Source: Stutzerimonas stutzeri (GTDB taxonomy: Bacteria > Pseudomonadota > Gammaproteobacteria > Pseudomonadales > Pseudomonadaceae). From it: a DNA stretch of 64,000 nucleotides. Under the pieces are notes generated by a model. It made no database searches and had not been told where the DNA came from. It saw only the letters and a list, made by a program, of their open reading frames with translations. Made by a program: the position numbers and the translations under genes. Shown piece after piece: positions 8,179 through 18,140 of this stretch (the first letter of the stretch is position 1; every line of letters starts with the position of its first letter). The DNA lies in NCBI RefSeq assembly GCF_009789555.1, contig NZ_CP046902.1:1876001-1940000 (forward strand), written 5' to 3'.

Positions 8179-10110
8179 ATGCCTTTCATGCAACGCAGTA
8201 TTCAGTGGCAACTGATAGTCAGCATGGGGGCTGCGCTCCTTGCCAGCATCCTCGTCGTCATCCTGGTGTATTCATCGGCGGTTAACCGGTTGGCCGAGCG
8301 CTATCTGGTGGGGCAGGCGCTGCCTGCCAATATCTCGGCGATCCGCAACGACATCGAGCGGACGCTGGCCGCGCCGATCACCGCGACGGCGTCGATAGCC
8401 GCCAACAGCCTGGTCCAGGAGTGGTTGCGTGACGGAGAGCGTGAAGATCAGGCGCAGGCGATGGGCCGTTACCTGAACGGCGTCAAGACGCAACAGAACG
8501 CACTTACCACCTCGATTGCGGTGCTCGACAGTGGCAACTATTACTCCGAGGCGGGTCTGTCGCGCAGACTCAGCCGCAGTGCGCCCGGCGACGGCTGGTT
8601 CTACGGGCTGCTCGACAGCGGCATCGAGCGCCGCTTCGAGATCGACATCGACAAGGCGTCCCGCCAGCCGACGCTGTTCATCAATCAGCGTATCGAAGCA
8701 GGCGGCAAACCCTTGGGCGTGGCAGGTCTGGGTTTCAGCCTCAAAAGCATGTCCGAGCTGATCAGCAACTTTCGGTTCGGTGAGCGTGGCGAGGTCTACC
8801 TGATCAACGGCGAAGGCCGGGTCATGGTGCATCCACGTACCGAGAATAACGATCGGATCGAGCTGAGCGCGTTGACCGGTGACGCCGCCGCCCTGGAGCT
8901 GCTCGACGGCGCGCATGACGCGGTGCGTTTCGAGCGTGACGGGGAATCGTTCCTGGCGGTTGCACAGCCCCTGGAAAGCCTCGGATGGGTACTGGTCAGC
9001 GAAGTCCCGGAGGCGGAAATCTTCGCCGAGGCACGACGCACGCTCTGGACGATCAGCCTGATCGGCGCCTGCATAGGCCTGTTCTTCCTGGGGCTGGTGG
9101 TATTGCTGGCGCGTGGGCTGGTGCGACCGATTCGCCAGGTGACCTCGGCGTTGGTGGAAATCGGCGGTGGCGGCGGTGACCTCACACGGCGTCTGGATGA
9201 GAGCCGCGCCGATGAACTCGGCGATCTCGCGCGCGGGTTCAACCGTTTCCTCGGCAGTTTGCGCGGGCTCATTGGCGATGTGCTGAACACCAGCGAGCAA
9301 TTGCGCGTCGCGGTAGGGCAGGTCGCCGAAGTGGTCGATAACACCGCAAGCCGTGCCGGGCGTCAGCATGAAATGACCGATATGGTGGCCACGGCGGTAC
9401 ATGAAATGGGGCTGACCGTGCAGGAGATTGCACGTAACGCCAGCAGCGCCGCCCAGGCCTCTCAGGACGCCCGTACCGAAGCGATGCGGGCGGGCAAGGT
9501 CGTCGGCGACTCGATTGCGCACATCGAGAAGATGTCCAGCGAGATCGGCCATGCTGCTGAATCGGTTACCGATCTCGCGCAGCAGGTCGCCTCGATCGAC
9601 AAGGTACTGGCAGTGATTCGCAGCATTTCCGAACAGACCAACCTGCTTGCCCTCAACGCTGCCATCGAAGCGGCGCGTGCGGGTGAAATGGGGCGGGGCT
9701 TCGCAGTGGTGGCCGACGAAGTGCGAACCCTGGCCAGCCGAACCCAGGCCTCGACCGACGAAATCCAACAGATGATCCAGGGGCTCAAGGGCGGCGCGGA
9801 AACCGCGGTCAACTCGATGCATGCCGGGCAAGCGGCCACGGGTACTGGCGTGCAGGCCAGCCAGCGTACCGGCCAGTCGCTGAACGCCATCACCGAGCAG
9901 GTCGACGCGATCAGCGGCATGAACGCCCAGGTGGCCGCGGCGACTGAAGAACAAAGCAGCGTCACCGAGGAGATCACCCACAACATCCAGGGCATCGCCG
10001 ACCTGGCTCAGGCGACCGCCAGCGATGTGCAGGGCTGCCGTGAGGACTGCCAGGCGCTCAGCCGCCTGGCAGATGACCTGAGCCGGCAGATGGGCAGTTT
10101 CAAATTGTGA
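8179..10110 (+). CDS. Methyl-accepting chemotaxis protein, probable purine chemoreceptor
   Basis: 643 aa from the ATG at 8179 (GAGG 8 nt upstream), not the in-frame ATG at 8116, which overlaps the operator. It has an N-terminal membrane helix (about 11-33), then a periplasmic domain of about 250 residues of the dCache type. A second membrane helix lies near 285-308, then HAMP, then a full cytoplasmic signalling domain with the hairpin tip sequence [19 protein letters not shown]. Ligand is not visible from sequence. The gene sits at the edge of a purine-degradation island and carries the island's GntR-type operator, so a purine or purine intermediate is the best guess; the purine receptor McpH of P. 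putida is a precedent. Confidence 0.9.
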   Translation: MPFMQRSIQWQLIVSMGAALLASILVVILVYSSAVNRLAERYLVGQALPANISAIRNDIERTLAAPITATASIAANSLVQEWLRDGEREDQAQAMGRYLNGVKTQQNALTTSIAVLDSGNYYSEAGLSRRLSRSAPGDGWFYGLLDSGIERRFEIDIDKASRQPTLFINQRIEAGGKPLGVAGLGFSLKSMSELISNFRFGERGEVYLINGEGRVMVHPRTENNDRIELSALTGDAAALELLDGAHDAVRFERDGESFLAVAQPLESLGWVLVSEVPEAEIFAEARRTLWTISLIGACIGLFFLGLVVLLARGLVRPIRQVTSALVEIGGGGGDLTRRLDESRADELGDLARGFNRFLGSLRGLIGDVLNTSEQLRVAVGQVAEVVDNTASRAGRQHEMTDMVATAVHEMGLTVQEIARNASSAAQASQDARTEAMRAGKVVGDSIAHIEKMSSEIGHAAESVTDLAQQVASIDKVLAVIRSISEQTNLLALNAAIEAARAGEMGRGFAVVADEVRTLASRTQASTDEIQQMIQGLKGGAETAVNSMHAGQAATGTGVQASQRTGQSLNAITEQVDAISGMNAQVAAATEEQSSVTEEITHNIQGIADLAQATASDVQGCREDCQALSRLADDLSRQMGSFKL

Positions 10111-10240
10111 TGGGTACTGCGCGCCTCGTTCAGCGAGCGTCGGCGCGCAGCGGTTCCTGTGGGTGTAGCGCTTCAGGCGTAGCGTGGGCTGTTCGGAGCC
10201 GCCAGGGCAGCACGGCGATGCACCGCGTGATGCTGCGCGA

Positions 10241-11062
10241 TCAGAAGTGCGCTTTCACCAGCAGGCTCGCGGTGTTCTGGTGGGTCCCGCCCACCAGGTC
10301 GCTGACGAAGCCTCCATTCTCGATGCCGTATTTGTCGGACCAGTAGTCATACTCGATCCCCACATAGAGCTTGCCGGGTTCGCCATCCAGGGCCTTGCCC
10401 AGGTCGTACTTGATCTGGGGGTTGATATGCAGGTTTTTCGAGATGAAGTCGCCGCGGCGTTCGGAGCCTGCATCGTTGACCACCCAATCGATGAAGCCGT
10501 CGAAGAGTATGTCCGACTTGCCAACCGGGAAGGTCATGGCCCAGGTCGGCGTGACCTGCCACTGACCGGACGGCTTGCCGGTGGTGCCGTCGGGCTTGCG
10601 ATAGTAGAGGTTGATGGCCAGGCGATCGAAGCCGGGCACGTCGAGGTCAACGGCCGGGCCGAGCAGGTAGTTCTGGTTCGGTACGCCGTTGGTGCTTTCG
10701 CCTCGCTCGTAGGTGGCCGACAGCAACACGTCCTTGATCGGCCCGAAGCTCATGGTCCGGCCGCTGATCTTGCCCAACGACAGACGAGGGCTGAATTCGC
10801 CGTAATAGGTGTGGCCTTCTCCGCCGGACAGGCCGTTGTACCACTTGTTGTCGATGAACAGGAACATGTCGCCCCAGCTCCAGCCGCTGGCATGTTCGAA
10901 GGTCACGGTCTGCTGGATTTCACCTGCATCGACCTTGAAGTCCTTGCCGTACAGGTAGGTGAGGCTGTTGTTCTGCCAATGCAGCATACCGTCGGCGAAG
11001 GCCGGCGCGGCCAGCGCGCAGCTGGCCAGCGCCAGCGAAAGGGGGGCGAGTCTGAAGTTCAT
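10241..11062 (-). CDS. Tsx-like nucleoside-specific outer-membrane channel
   Basis: 273 aa. A cleavable signal peptide ends at APAFA (about residue 23). The mature part alternates polar and aromatic residues as in a beta-barrel and ends in Phe, the outer-membrane assembly signal. Segments such as LHWQNNSLTYLYG and the closing GIEYDYWSDKYG stretch match the Tsx nucleoside-channel family. It lies 79 nt after the xanthine permease on the same strand, so it is likely co-transcribed and provides outer-membrane entry for nucleosides or bases. Exact substrate not shown. Confidence 0.85.
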   Translation of the reverse strand: MNFRLAPLSLALASCALAAPAFADGMLHWQNNSLTYLYGKDFKVDAGEIQQTVTFEHASGWSWGDMFLFIDNKWYNGLSGGEGHTYYGEFSPRLSLGKISGRTMSFGPIKDVLLSATYERGESTNGVPNQNYLLGPAVDLDVPGFDRLAINLYYRKPDGTTGKPSGQWQVTPTWAMTFPVGKSDILFDGFIDWVVNDAGSERRGDFISKNLHINPQIKYDLGKALDGEPGKLYVGIEYDYWSDKYGIENGGFVSDLVGGTHQNTASLLVKAHF

Positions 11063-11141
11063 GCGGGTACCCTTTGGTTTTGTTGTTGTGATGTATGCGG
11101 GTGGGCGCCCGGTGCCGCAGCGACCGGGCGCGAGCAGCGGC

Positions 11142-12641
11142 TCAACCCGTTGGGGTCAGGTGCTGCCGGATGTCGTTGCTGGTCGCCTTGGCGTCAGGTT
11201 CGGAATAGTTCGGGATGTTGACGGCCAGGGTGTTGGTGCCGAGCGAGTCCTCGATCAGGTTGTCCGGGTCGTAGTCGTCCAGTTCGCCCGGTTCGCGTGG
11301 CAGGAAGAAATTGAGCAGGATCGCGCTGAAAGCGCCAATGGTGATCGGCGAGCCGAAGATGTTCTTCAGCACTTCCGGCAGGTTGTTCAGCACATCCGGC
11401 ACGGCGGCCACGCCCAACCCCAGGCCCAGCGAAATGGCGACGATGAGCATGTTGCGACGATTCAGGCCGGCTTCGGCAAGGATCTTGATCCCGGCAATCG
11501 CAACGGTGCCGAACATGATCAGGGTGGCGCCACCGAGTACCGGCTTGGGCATCAGTTGCAGCACGCCGCCTACCACCGGGAACAGCGCGAGCAGGATCAG
11601 GATGCCGGCGATGTACAACCCCACGTGACGGCTGGCCACACCGGTCAGCTGGATCACGCCATTGTTCTGGCTGAACGTCGTCATCGGCAGGCTGTTGAAG
11701 GTGGCGGCCAGCAGCGAGCTGCAACCGTCTCCGAGGATGCCGCCCTTGATCCGCCTGATATACAGCGGGCCCTTGACCGGCTGGCGCGAGATCATCGAGT
11801 TGGCGGTCAGGTCGCCGGCGGTTTCCAGCGGCGTGATGAGGAAGATGACCGCAATCGGAATGAAGGCCATCCAGTCGAACGCGAAGCCGAACTTGAATGG
11901 CTGCGGCACGCTGACGGCCGGGAGCGTGGCGAGGCTGGAGAATTCGACCATGCCCATCATCCAGGCGGCAAAGTAACCCACCGCCAGGGCCACGATCACA
12001 GCCGAAAGCCGCAGCAGGGGAATGCCGAACCGGTTGAGCACGATGATGGTGCCGAGGACCAACCCGGCCAGCGCCAGGTTGGGCAGCGCACCGGGATTCT
12101 CAGCGCCGTATCCGCCGGCGATGTCCGTCATCGAAACCTTGATCAGCGACAGGCCCATCAGGCAGATGATGGTGCCGGTGACCACCGGTGTGATGACCCG
12201 GCGCAACCGATCGATGCAGCGGCTGACAGCAATCTCGACGAACGCGGCGCAGAAGCTGACGCCGAACAGCGTGGCGAGAATGTCTTCCGGGCTGCCGCCG
12301 CGACCCTTGACGATGAATCCCGCCGCCAGGATCACGCTCAGAAAGCCGAAGCTGGTGCCCTGCAGGCAGAGCATGCCGGCGCCTATCGGGCCGACCCGCT
12401 TGGCTTGGATGAACGTCCCGATTCCGGACACGAACAGCGCCATGCTGACCAGATAGGGCACGTATTCGCCCAGGCCAAGCACACTGCCGATGATCAACGT
12501 GGGGGTGATGATGCCGACGAAGCTGGCCAGCACGTGCTGGATGGCGGCAAAGGTGGCGGGAAGCGGACCCGGACGATCCTCGAGCCGATAGATCAGGTCC
12601 TGGTTGGGAGCGTCACCGCTCCTGGATTCGGTTGCGGTCAT
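11142..12641 (-). CDS. NCS2 xanthine/uracil-type permease (XanP/XanQ-like)
   Basis: 499 aa from the ATG at 12641 (GGCAGG upstream); an ATG at 12656 is possible but has no ribosome site. About 12-14 membrane segments. The signature NAT motif is QNNGVIQLTG with downstream VASRHVG, almost as in the E. coli xanthine permeases. The conserved QHV of the first helix is also present. The long acidic C-terminal tail is cytoplasmic. A perfect 14-bp operator lies upstream at 12789-12802, and the Tsx-like porin follows, giving an outer plus inner membrane import pair. Xanthine is the most likely substrate, by family. Confidence 0.85.
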   Translation of the reverse strand: MTATESRSGDAPNQDLIYRLEDRPGPLPATFAAIQHVLASFVGIITPTLIIGSVLGLGEYVPYLVSMALFVSGIGTFIQAKRVGPIGAGMLCLQGTSFGFLSVILAAGFIVKGRGGSPEDILATLFGVSFCAAFVEIAVSRCIDRLRRVITPVVTGTIICLMGLSLIKVSMTDIAGGYGAENPGALPNLALAGLVLGTIIVLNRFGIPLLRLSAVIVALAVGYFAAWMMGMVEFSSLATLPAVSVPQPFKFGFAFDWMAFIPIAVIFLITPLETAGDLTANSMISRQPVKGPLYIRRIKGGILGDGCSSLLAATFNSLPMTTFSQNNGVIQLTGVASRHVGLYIAGILILLALFPVVGGVLQLMPKPVLGGATLIMFGTVAIAGIKILAEAGLNRRNMLIVAISLGLGLGVAAVPDVLNNLPEVLKNIFGSPITIGAFSAILLNFFLPREPGELDDYDPDNLIEDSLGTNTLAVNIPNYSEPDAKATSNDIRQHLTPTG

Positions 12642-12788
12642 GGTCAAGCCTGCCATTAGTTATTGTTCGGTCATGGGCTTCGGGGCTGCACGGACCCCCA
12701 TACGCTGATCGCTGAAAAGCTGTTCAAGCGGTCAGGATGTTCCCGACTATAACAACCTGTGAACACACCTTTAAACAATTAATTTAAA

Positions 12789-12802
12789 AATTGTGCACAA
12801 TT
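12789..12802. promoter_or_regulatory. GntR-type operator upstream of the xanthine permease
   Basis: AATTGTGCACAATT, a perfect 14-bp inverted repeat in an AT-rich stretch, about 150 nt upstream of the permease start. Its core TTGTGCACAA is identical to the sites at 8119 and 24012. Confidence 0.6.
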
Positions 12803-12862
12803 ATGACGAGCGTGCATCGGCGGCTGACTGCGGTCGCTGACTGCCAGCGAATATGGCCGCTT

Positions 12863-14413
12863 TCAACGTTTGGCCAGCAACTCCTGGGACACGTTCTCGG
12901 CGAGCCCGGCACCGGCTTCGGACATGGTGAGGTAGGTGCGGTCCGCACCGGCCTGCTCGATCTGCTGGGCGATGTCCTCGTACAGGGCGTGGGACACGAT
13001 CAGACCCGCAAACCCCTTGCCGCGCAGTTTGCGGGTGGAAATGATCTTTGCTTCCGGATCGTTCATGGCGAGGATCACGGCCTCCACCTTGTTCATTTCC
13101 AGCGACTCCCAGAACATCTGGTCCTCGGCATCGGCAAAAAGGACATGGCGTCCGCTCTCGCTGCTTTTCTCCACCGTGACCGGGTCGGAGTCGAGGCTGA
13201 CCAGGCGCCAGCCCTTGTCGCGCAGGTGGTCATAGGCGGCGCGGCCGGTTCGGCCCATGCCCATGATCAGGATCTGGGCGTCGCCCAGGGAGACCGGTTG
13301 TTCGTCGGGATGACGCGTATTGCGTTCCAGCGGAATCAGGCGTTTGGCCAGGCGATCGTAGAGCGGATGGGACATACGATTGAGTTGCGCCGAAATGATG
13401 AACGACAGGGCCACGGTAATGGCCAGCGGTGTCAGCCACTGCGGCAGTACGACGCTGGCGACGATCAGGCCGAATTCACTGTAGTTGGTCAGGCTCGAGG
13501 CGCTGAGGAATGCACTGCGCGCGCGTAGGCGGAACAACAGGAAAAGGAAGAAGAACAGCAGGCCCTTGAGCGGCAGCAACAGGGCCACGGCGCCGGCGAA
13601 GAGCATGGCATCCATGTCAGGCAACCCGCCGATTCCGATCTGCAGGAAGAAGCCGACCAGAAACACTTCCTTGATCGCCCAAAGCGAACTGGAAAGCTCG
13701 GTCGCGCGCTTGTGCTTGGCCAGCATGGCGCCGAAGGCCAGCGCGCCTAGCTCCGAACTCAGCCCCAGATGCTCGAAGCCGAGGCCGCCGACCACCAGCG
13801 CCAGCATCAGCCCCAAAAGCACCATCAACTCTTCGTGGCCGCTGTGGTCGAGGAGGCGGAACAGCAGCGGGCGCAGCAGCGGCAGGCCGAATACCAGCAA
13901 TGCCCACGCCGAGGGCACCTTGCCGCTGGCGATACTCATCACCACCAGCGCTATCAGGTCCTGGATGATCAATACGCCAATGGCGACCCGACCGTGGAAG
14001 GCGCGTAGTTCGCGCTTGCCTTCCAGAACCTTGGCGGCCAGCACGGTACTGGAAAACGACAATGCGATCGCCAGCAGCAGGCTTTCGCGCCAACCGGTGT
14101 CGAGAAAGAACAGGATCGCCGGCCATACCAGCAGGCTGGAAATACCGAAGTGCAGCAGGCTGCCCCCGATGACCTCGCGCCGCACCAGGTTGCTCAGCTT
14201 GAGCTTCAGGCCAACGGTGAACAGCAGCAGCAACACGCCGAGATGAGCGAGATGAGCGAGAATCTCGCTGTCCTGCGGGCCGACGCCGAAATATTCTCCG
14301 AAGCCGGCCAGGGCGAACCCTGCCGCCAGGTAGCCAATCAACGGCGGCAGGCCGACGGCACGTGCGACAAGACCCAGAACGAAGGCGAACGCAATCCAGC
14401 TGGCTTCAATCAT
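12863..14413 (-). CDS. Kef-type K+/H+ antiporter with RCK (TrkA-N) domain
   Basis: 516 aa from the ATG at 14413, which begins directly at the first membrane helix (MIEASWIAFAFVLGL); the longer reading frame to 14515 adds an unlikely leader. It has twelve or so membrane segments of the monovalent cation:proton antiporter 2 family. A cytoplasmic Rossmann domain follows from about residue 395 (ILIMGMGRTGRAAYDHL) that would bind a nucleotide. It resembles YbaL/KefB-type proteins. It lies inside the purine island, between two purine permeases on the same strand, but nothing in the sequence ties it to purines. Confidence 0.85.
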   Translation of the reverse strand: MIEASWIAFAFVLGLVARAVGLPPLIGYLAAGFALAGFGEYFGVGPQDSEILAHLAHLGVLLLLFTVGLKLKLSNLVRREVIGGSLLHFGISSLLVWPAILFFLDTGWRESLLLAIALSFSSTVLAAKVLEGKRELRAFHGRVAIGVLIIQDLIALVVMSIASGKVPSAWALLVFGLPLLRPLLFRLLDHSGHEELMVLLGLMLALVVGGLGFEHLGLSSELGALAFGAMLAKHKRATELSSSLWAIKEVFLVGFFLQIGIGGLPDMDAMLFAGAVALLLPLKGLLFFFLFLLFRLRARSAFLSASSLTNYSEFGLIVASVVLPQWLTPLAITVALSFIISAQLNRMSHPLYDRLAKRLIPLERNTRHPDEQPVSLGDAQILIMGMGRTGRAAYDHLRDKGWRLVSLDSDPVTVEKSSESGRHVLFADAEDQMFWESLEMNKVEAVILAMNDPEAKIISTRKLRGKGFAGLIVSHALYEDIAQQIEQAGADRTYLTMSEAGAGLAENVSQELLAKR

Positions 14414-14480
14414 CGCAGGGGACTCGGGCAGGCGGGCCTGCATTTTAGCGGGGGCGAGCGGCTTGTCGAGATTGTGATAA

Positions 14481-14513
14481 GCGACGAAACCCCGCAGGGG
14501 CGGGTTTCGTCGC
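14481..14513. terminator. Long perfect stem-loop between the Kef and urate-permease genes
   Basis: Twelve-base arms GCGACGAAACCC and GGGTTTCGTCGC around a 9-nt loop. It lies just after the stop of the urate permease (14576, minus). There is no clean T-run on the minus side, so termination would be weak or factor-dependent; an mRNA-stabilising hairpin is the alternative. Confidence 0.5.
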
Positions 14514-14575
14514 ACGCTGCAGCGGCGGTGGAGTCCGTTCCGCAGCGCGGGTTTCGTGGGGCGTGTACCGCTCTG

Positions 14576-15925
14576 TCAGTGCTGGGCCGCACCGGTCAAC
14601 GCATGGCGCTCCGGCCCGCCAAGAACGTTGAACAACAGATTCAGGGTCACTGCGCTGATGGTAGCGACCGCGATACCACTGTGGGTGATGGGTTCCATCC
14701 AGTGCGGCAGGTGCGCGAAGAACTCCGGCCGAACCACCGGGACCATGCCCAGGCCGATGCTTACGGCAACCAGCAACTGGTTGCGACGATCGCCGATATC
14801 GGCCTCCTGCAGAATCTTGATGCCGGTGGCGGCGACCATGCCGAACATGGCGATGCCCGCACCGCCCAGCACCGCGGCGGGAATCGAGGCGACCATGAAT
14901 GCGGCCTTCGGCAACAGGCTCAAGGTGATCAGGAACAGGCCGGCGATGGCTGTTACGTAGCGGCTTCGCACGCCGGTCATCTGTACCAGACCGATGTTCT
15001 GGGCGAACGAGGAATGGGTGAAGGTGTTCATGAATCCGGCGAGAAAGGTCGCGCCCGCATCGCACAACAGACCGCGGCGCAGTTGCCTGGGATCGACATC
15101 CTGGCCGGTGATCTTGCCCAGCGCGAGGAACATGCCGGCAGACTCGACGAAGATGATCACCACCACCAGGCACATCGACAGGATCGGGGCGAGCAGGAAC
15201 TGCGGCGTACCGAAGTGGTTCGGCGTGACGATCTGGAATGCCGGTGCAGCGCTGATGCCCGACAGCTCGACCATCCCCAGGCTGCCTGCCAGGACGTAGC
15301 CCAGCGCCATGCCGATCAGCACCGAAACGTTGACCCAGAAGCCGCGCAGGAACTGGTTGATCAGCAGGATCACCGCCAGCACCGCAGCGGCGACGCCGAG
15401 GTAGGGCAGGGCGCCGAACTGACCGGTGGCGCTGCCGCCGCCGGCCCAGTTCACCGCTACCGGGAACAGCGAGAGGCCGATCGAGGTGATGACCGTGCCG
15501 GTTACCAACGGGGGAAACAAGCGGACGATCTTGCAGACGAAGGGCGCGATCAGCAGGCCGAAAAAGCCGGCGGCGATGGTGGCACCGAAGATGCCTGTCA
15601 TGCCCACGCCAGGCATGCCCGCCATGACCACCATGCTGCTGACCGCAGCGAAACTGGCGCCCATCATCACCGGCATGCGGATACCGGCCGGTCCAATGCC
15701 CATGGATTGCACAATGGTCGCGATGCCCGCCACCAGCAGATCGGCATTGATCAGGAAGGCGATTTCCTCACGCGACAGCCCGGCTGCCTGGCCTACGATC
15801 AGCGGGACGGCAACTGCCCCACCGTACATCAGCAGCACATGCTGAAAGCTCACCAGCAGCATCTGCAGCAAGGGCAGCCGCTTTTCGGTCGCTGGCGCGG
15901 TTTCCCGCTCGGTCACATCGTTCAT
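14576..15925 (-). CDS. uacT: NCS2 urate/xanthine permease (UacT-like)
   Basis: 449 aa, about 14 membrane segments. The NAT motif reads QNIGLVQMTG followed by VRSRYV, the pattern of the urate-transporting branch (E. coli UacT) rather than QNNG of the xanthine branch. It lies downstream of puuD, the urate-oxidising enzyme, and supplies its substrate by context. A strong terminator (16087-16116) separates it from puuD, so it probably has its own promoter; none of the island's operator palindromes is visible in its upstream 160 nt. Urate specificity is inferred from motif and neighbour. Confidence 0.82.
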   Translation of the reverse strand: MNDVTERETAPATEKRLPLLQMLLVSFQHVLLMYGGAVAVPLIVGQAAGLSREEIAFLINADLLVAGIATIVQSMGIGPAGIRMPVMMGASFAAVSSMVVMAGMPGVGMTGIFGATIAAGFFGLLIAPFVCKIVRLFPPLVTGTVITSIGLSLFPVAVNWAGGGSATGQFGALPYLGVAAAVLAVILLINQFLRGFWVNVSVLIGMALGYVLAGSLGMVELSGISAAPAFQIVTPNHFGTPQFLLAPILSMCLVVVIIFVESAGMFLALGKITGQDVDPRQLRRGLLCDAGATFLAGFMNTFTHSSFAQNIGLVQMTGVRSRYVTAIAGLFLITLSLLPKAAFMVASIPAAVLGGAGIAMFGMVAATGIKILQEADIGDRRNQLLVAVSIGLGMVPVVRPEFFAHLPHWMEPITHSGIAVATISAVTLNLLFNVLGGPERHALTGAAQH

Positions 15926-16086
15926 GCAAAAACACCTCGGACGCTTTTGTTATTGGAGGGTCGCGGCGGCTCCGCTGAACGTGCGGGGCCGGGTTTAGGG
16001 TGTTCGGGTTCGACCTGTGGCAGAAACCCGCTGGGCGTAGTCTCGGGCTGGTGGGGTCTCCTGGACGCTGGTGTTGGGGGGCTGGA

Positions 16087-16116
16087 TAAAAAAAAGCCGC
16101 GCCCGGAAGCGCGGCT
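16087..16116 (-). terminator. Rho-independent terminator after puuD
   Basis: On the minus strand an 8-bp GC-rich stem (AGCCGCGC/GCGCGGCT, loop of 6) is followed by a run of eight or nine T. It lies 12 nt after the puuD stop and closes the puuE-uraD-alc-allA-puuD transcription unit. Confidence 0.88.
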
Positions 16117-16128
16117 GGCGGGCGCCGA

Positions 16129-17385
16129 TCACTGGATCGAAGCACCCTTGTCGATCCAGGCACCGAGCAGGTCGCGCTCCTCCTGGGTCATGTTGGTCAT
16201 GTTGCCCAGCGGCATGATCTGGCTGGCGACGGACTGTGCGTGAATCTTCGCCGCCTGTTGCCGGATCTGCTCAGGCGTATCGAACATCACGCCGGCCGGG
16301 GCGGCGCTGAACAAAGGGCTGCTTGGCTGCGCGGCGTGGCACACGGTGCAACGCTCTTCGATAACGCGGCGGACCCGGGTGAACTCGCTGTCGCCGCCCG
16401 TGGCCTGGGCATCGCTCGCCGTGCCGGACTGCTGTGCGCTGATGCTGGCCTGCTCCGGCGAGGTCGCGGCCAGGTTCGGCGCGGCGGGCTGGCGGTTAGG
16501 CGAAGTCACGAACGCCAGGCAGATCATGCCGACCGCCGCGGCGGGAAGTGCCCAGGCGAAGCGGTTGCTGTCATGCCGGGTGTTGAAGTAATGGCGGACC
16601 AGCACCGCCAGCACCGAAATACCGGCCAGGATCAGCCAGTTGTACTGGCTCCCATAGGTGCTCGGGAAGTGGTTGCTGATCATGATGAACAGCACCGGCA
16701 GGGTGAAGTAGTTGTTGTGTCGCGAGCGCAGCAGGCCCTTGGCCGGAAGTACCGGGTCCGGCGTGCGGTTCTGCTCGATGGCCGCAACCAGCGCCCGTTG
16801 CGCCGGCATGATGATGCGGAACACGTTACCGACCATGATGGTGCCGATCAGCGCGCCGGTGTGGATGTAGGCGGCTCGGCCGCTGAAGACCTGCGAGTAG
16901 GCCCAGGCGGCAAAGATCACCAGGATGAACAGCACCAGCCCGAGCAGCGCCGGTTGTTTGCCCAGTGGTGAGTCGCACAGCAGGTCATAGACGAACCAGC
17001 CGACGATCAGCGAGCCAAAGCCGATGGCGATCGCCACGGCTGGCGTCATGTCGCTGCCGGGTGCGATCAGGTACAGCGAAGGGTTGAGGTAGTACACCAC
17101 CATCAGCAGGGCGACACCCGACAGCCAGGTGGTATAGGCCTCCCACTTGAACCAGTGCAGATTGTCCGGCATCTGCGGTGGGGCCAGCTTGTACTTTTCA
17201 AGGTGATAGATACCGCCGCCATGAATCGCCCAGAGATCGCCGGACAGGCCATCGCGGGGGTTGGCGCGGTTGAGGTTGTTTTCCAGCCAGACGAAATAGA
17301 ACGAGGCGCCGATCCAGGCGATGCCGACGATCATGTGAATCCAGCGAATACTCAGGTTCAGCCATTCGGTCAGATGTGCTTCCAC
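16129..17385 (-). CDS. puuD: Membrane-bound urate hydroxylase with C-terminal cytochrome c (PuuD)
   Basis: 418 aa from a GTG at 17385, preferred over the GTG at 17403 because AGAGG is correctly spaced. The N-terminal 300 residues hold about eight membrane helices of the urate oxidase N-terminal family, including IRWIHMIVGIAWIGASFYFVWLE. The C-terminal 90 residues are a periplasmic cytochrome c domain with one haem motif (CTVCH). PuuD oxidises urate to 5-hydroxyisourate and passes electrons to the respiratory chain instead of making peroxide. Downstream steps are encoded by uraH, uraD and puuE nearby. Last gene of the minus-strand run starting at puuE. Confidence 0.93.
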   Translation of the reverse strand: MEAHLTEWLNLSIRWIHMIVGIAWIGASFYFVWLENNLNRANPRDGLSGDLWAIHGGGIYHLEKYKLAPPQMPDNLHWFKWEAYTTWLSGVALLMVVYYLNPSLYLIAPGSDMTPAVAIAIGFGSLIVGWFVYDLLCDSPLGKQPALLGLVLFILVIFAAWAYSQVFSGRAAYIHTGALIGTIMVGNVFRIIMPAQRALVAAIEQNRTPDPVLPAKGLLRSRHNNYFTLPVLFIMISNHFPSTYGSQYNWLILAGISVLAVLVRHYFNTRHDSNRFAWALPAAAVGMICLAFVTSPNRQPAAPNLAATSPEQASISAQQSGTASDAQATGGDSEFTRVRRVIEERCTVCHAAQPSSPLFSAAPAGVMFDTPEQIRQQAAKIHAQSVASQIMPLGNMTNMTQEERDLLGAWIDKGASIQ

Positions 17386-17524
17386 GATAATTACCTCTTG
17401 CACGGCCGGCGTACCGGTCGCTGTTTCTTCTTATTCGACTCGTCGCAAGTGTCCCGCTTGTTCTGAAGCACGCATGCCCGGTGTCGGCTGTGCTGTTCAG
17501 CCGTGCCGGTAATGCCGTCGCTGA

Positions 17525-18049
17525 TCAATCGGTTGCTTGGTCGGAGTCCCGGTGGGGGTCGAGGAGAACCAGCTCATCCTCGTTGAAAAAATGCTCGTCG
17601 CAGTTGTTGCCAGAACCGCTGCGATCGACCACCAGGAATTCATCCCGCTTTTCGATCGTCAGCACCGGGTGGTGCCAGACGCCGCGGTGGTAATTGACGC
17701 CTTGCCTGCCGTTGCTGCGGAAGGCGCGGACGTTACCCGGTACAGGTGCATCGCCACGTGGCGCGACCACGACCAGAAAGGGGTTGCCGAGCAGCGGAAT
17801 GAACGCCTGGCTGCCCTGCGGATGTCGTTCGAGCATGCGAATGACCAGCGGCATTTCCAACGCGTCGGCGGCGAAGATGCTGATGATGGCCTGATCGTCC
17901 GGCTGCGCGGTCTCTACCGTCGCCAGCTTGTGGTAGCGGCGGGTGGAACCGTTGTTGATCATGAAATAGTCGCTGCCTTCGGTTTCGATCACGTCACCGA
18001 ACGGGGCGAAGGCTTCCTTGGTCAACGGTTCGATCTTGAGTGTGCGCAT
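17525..18049 (-). CDS. allA: Ureidoglycolate lyase (AllA)
   Basis: 174 aa from the ATG at 18049; the longer frame to 18130 gives an unlikely leader. The sequence MRTLKIEPLTKEAFAPFGDVIE and the cupin segment NYHRGVWHHPV are characteristic of ureidoglycolate lyase. It splits ureidoglycolate into glyoxylate and urea, the last step of this route. It follows allantoicase by 91 nt on the same strand. The glyoxylate produced could feed the tartronate-semialdehyde genes at 45710-47376, although no glyoxylate carboligase is present in the window. Confidence 0.92.
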   Translation of the reverse strand: MRTLKIEPLTKEAFAPFGDVIETEGSDYFMINNGSTRRYHKLATVETAQPDDQAIISIFAADALEMPLVIRMLERHPQGSQAFIPLLGNPFLVVVAPRGDAPVPGNVRAFRSNGRQGVNYHRGVWHHPVLTIEKRDEFLVVDRSGSGNNCDEHFFNEDELVLLDPHRDSDQATD

Positions 18050-18140
18050 GCTGTGCTCGTTATCTGGATTGCTGTAACGCATGGCAGCAGGAGGGCCATG
18101 GCGAAAGCCGCCACGCTCGACCTGCTGCACCTGCTTTCGC

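Noticed and set aside
10959..12659. 566-codon plus-strand ORF over the xanthine permease
   Set aside because: Its product is a His/Gln/Asp-rich low-complexity shadow of a strongly conserved NCS2 permease on the other strand.
12863..14413. Kef antiporter as a purine transporter
   Set aside because: Its antiporter and RCK domains are clear, and it lacks the island operator; proximity alone is not enough.
14150..16243. 697-codon plus-strand ORF over uacT
   Set aside because: Antisense shadow with abnormal composition; the minus strand encodes an intact urate permease.
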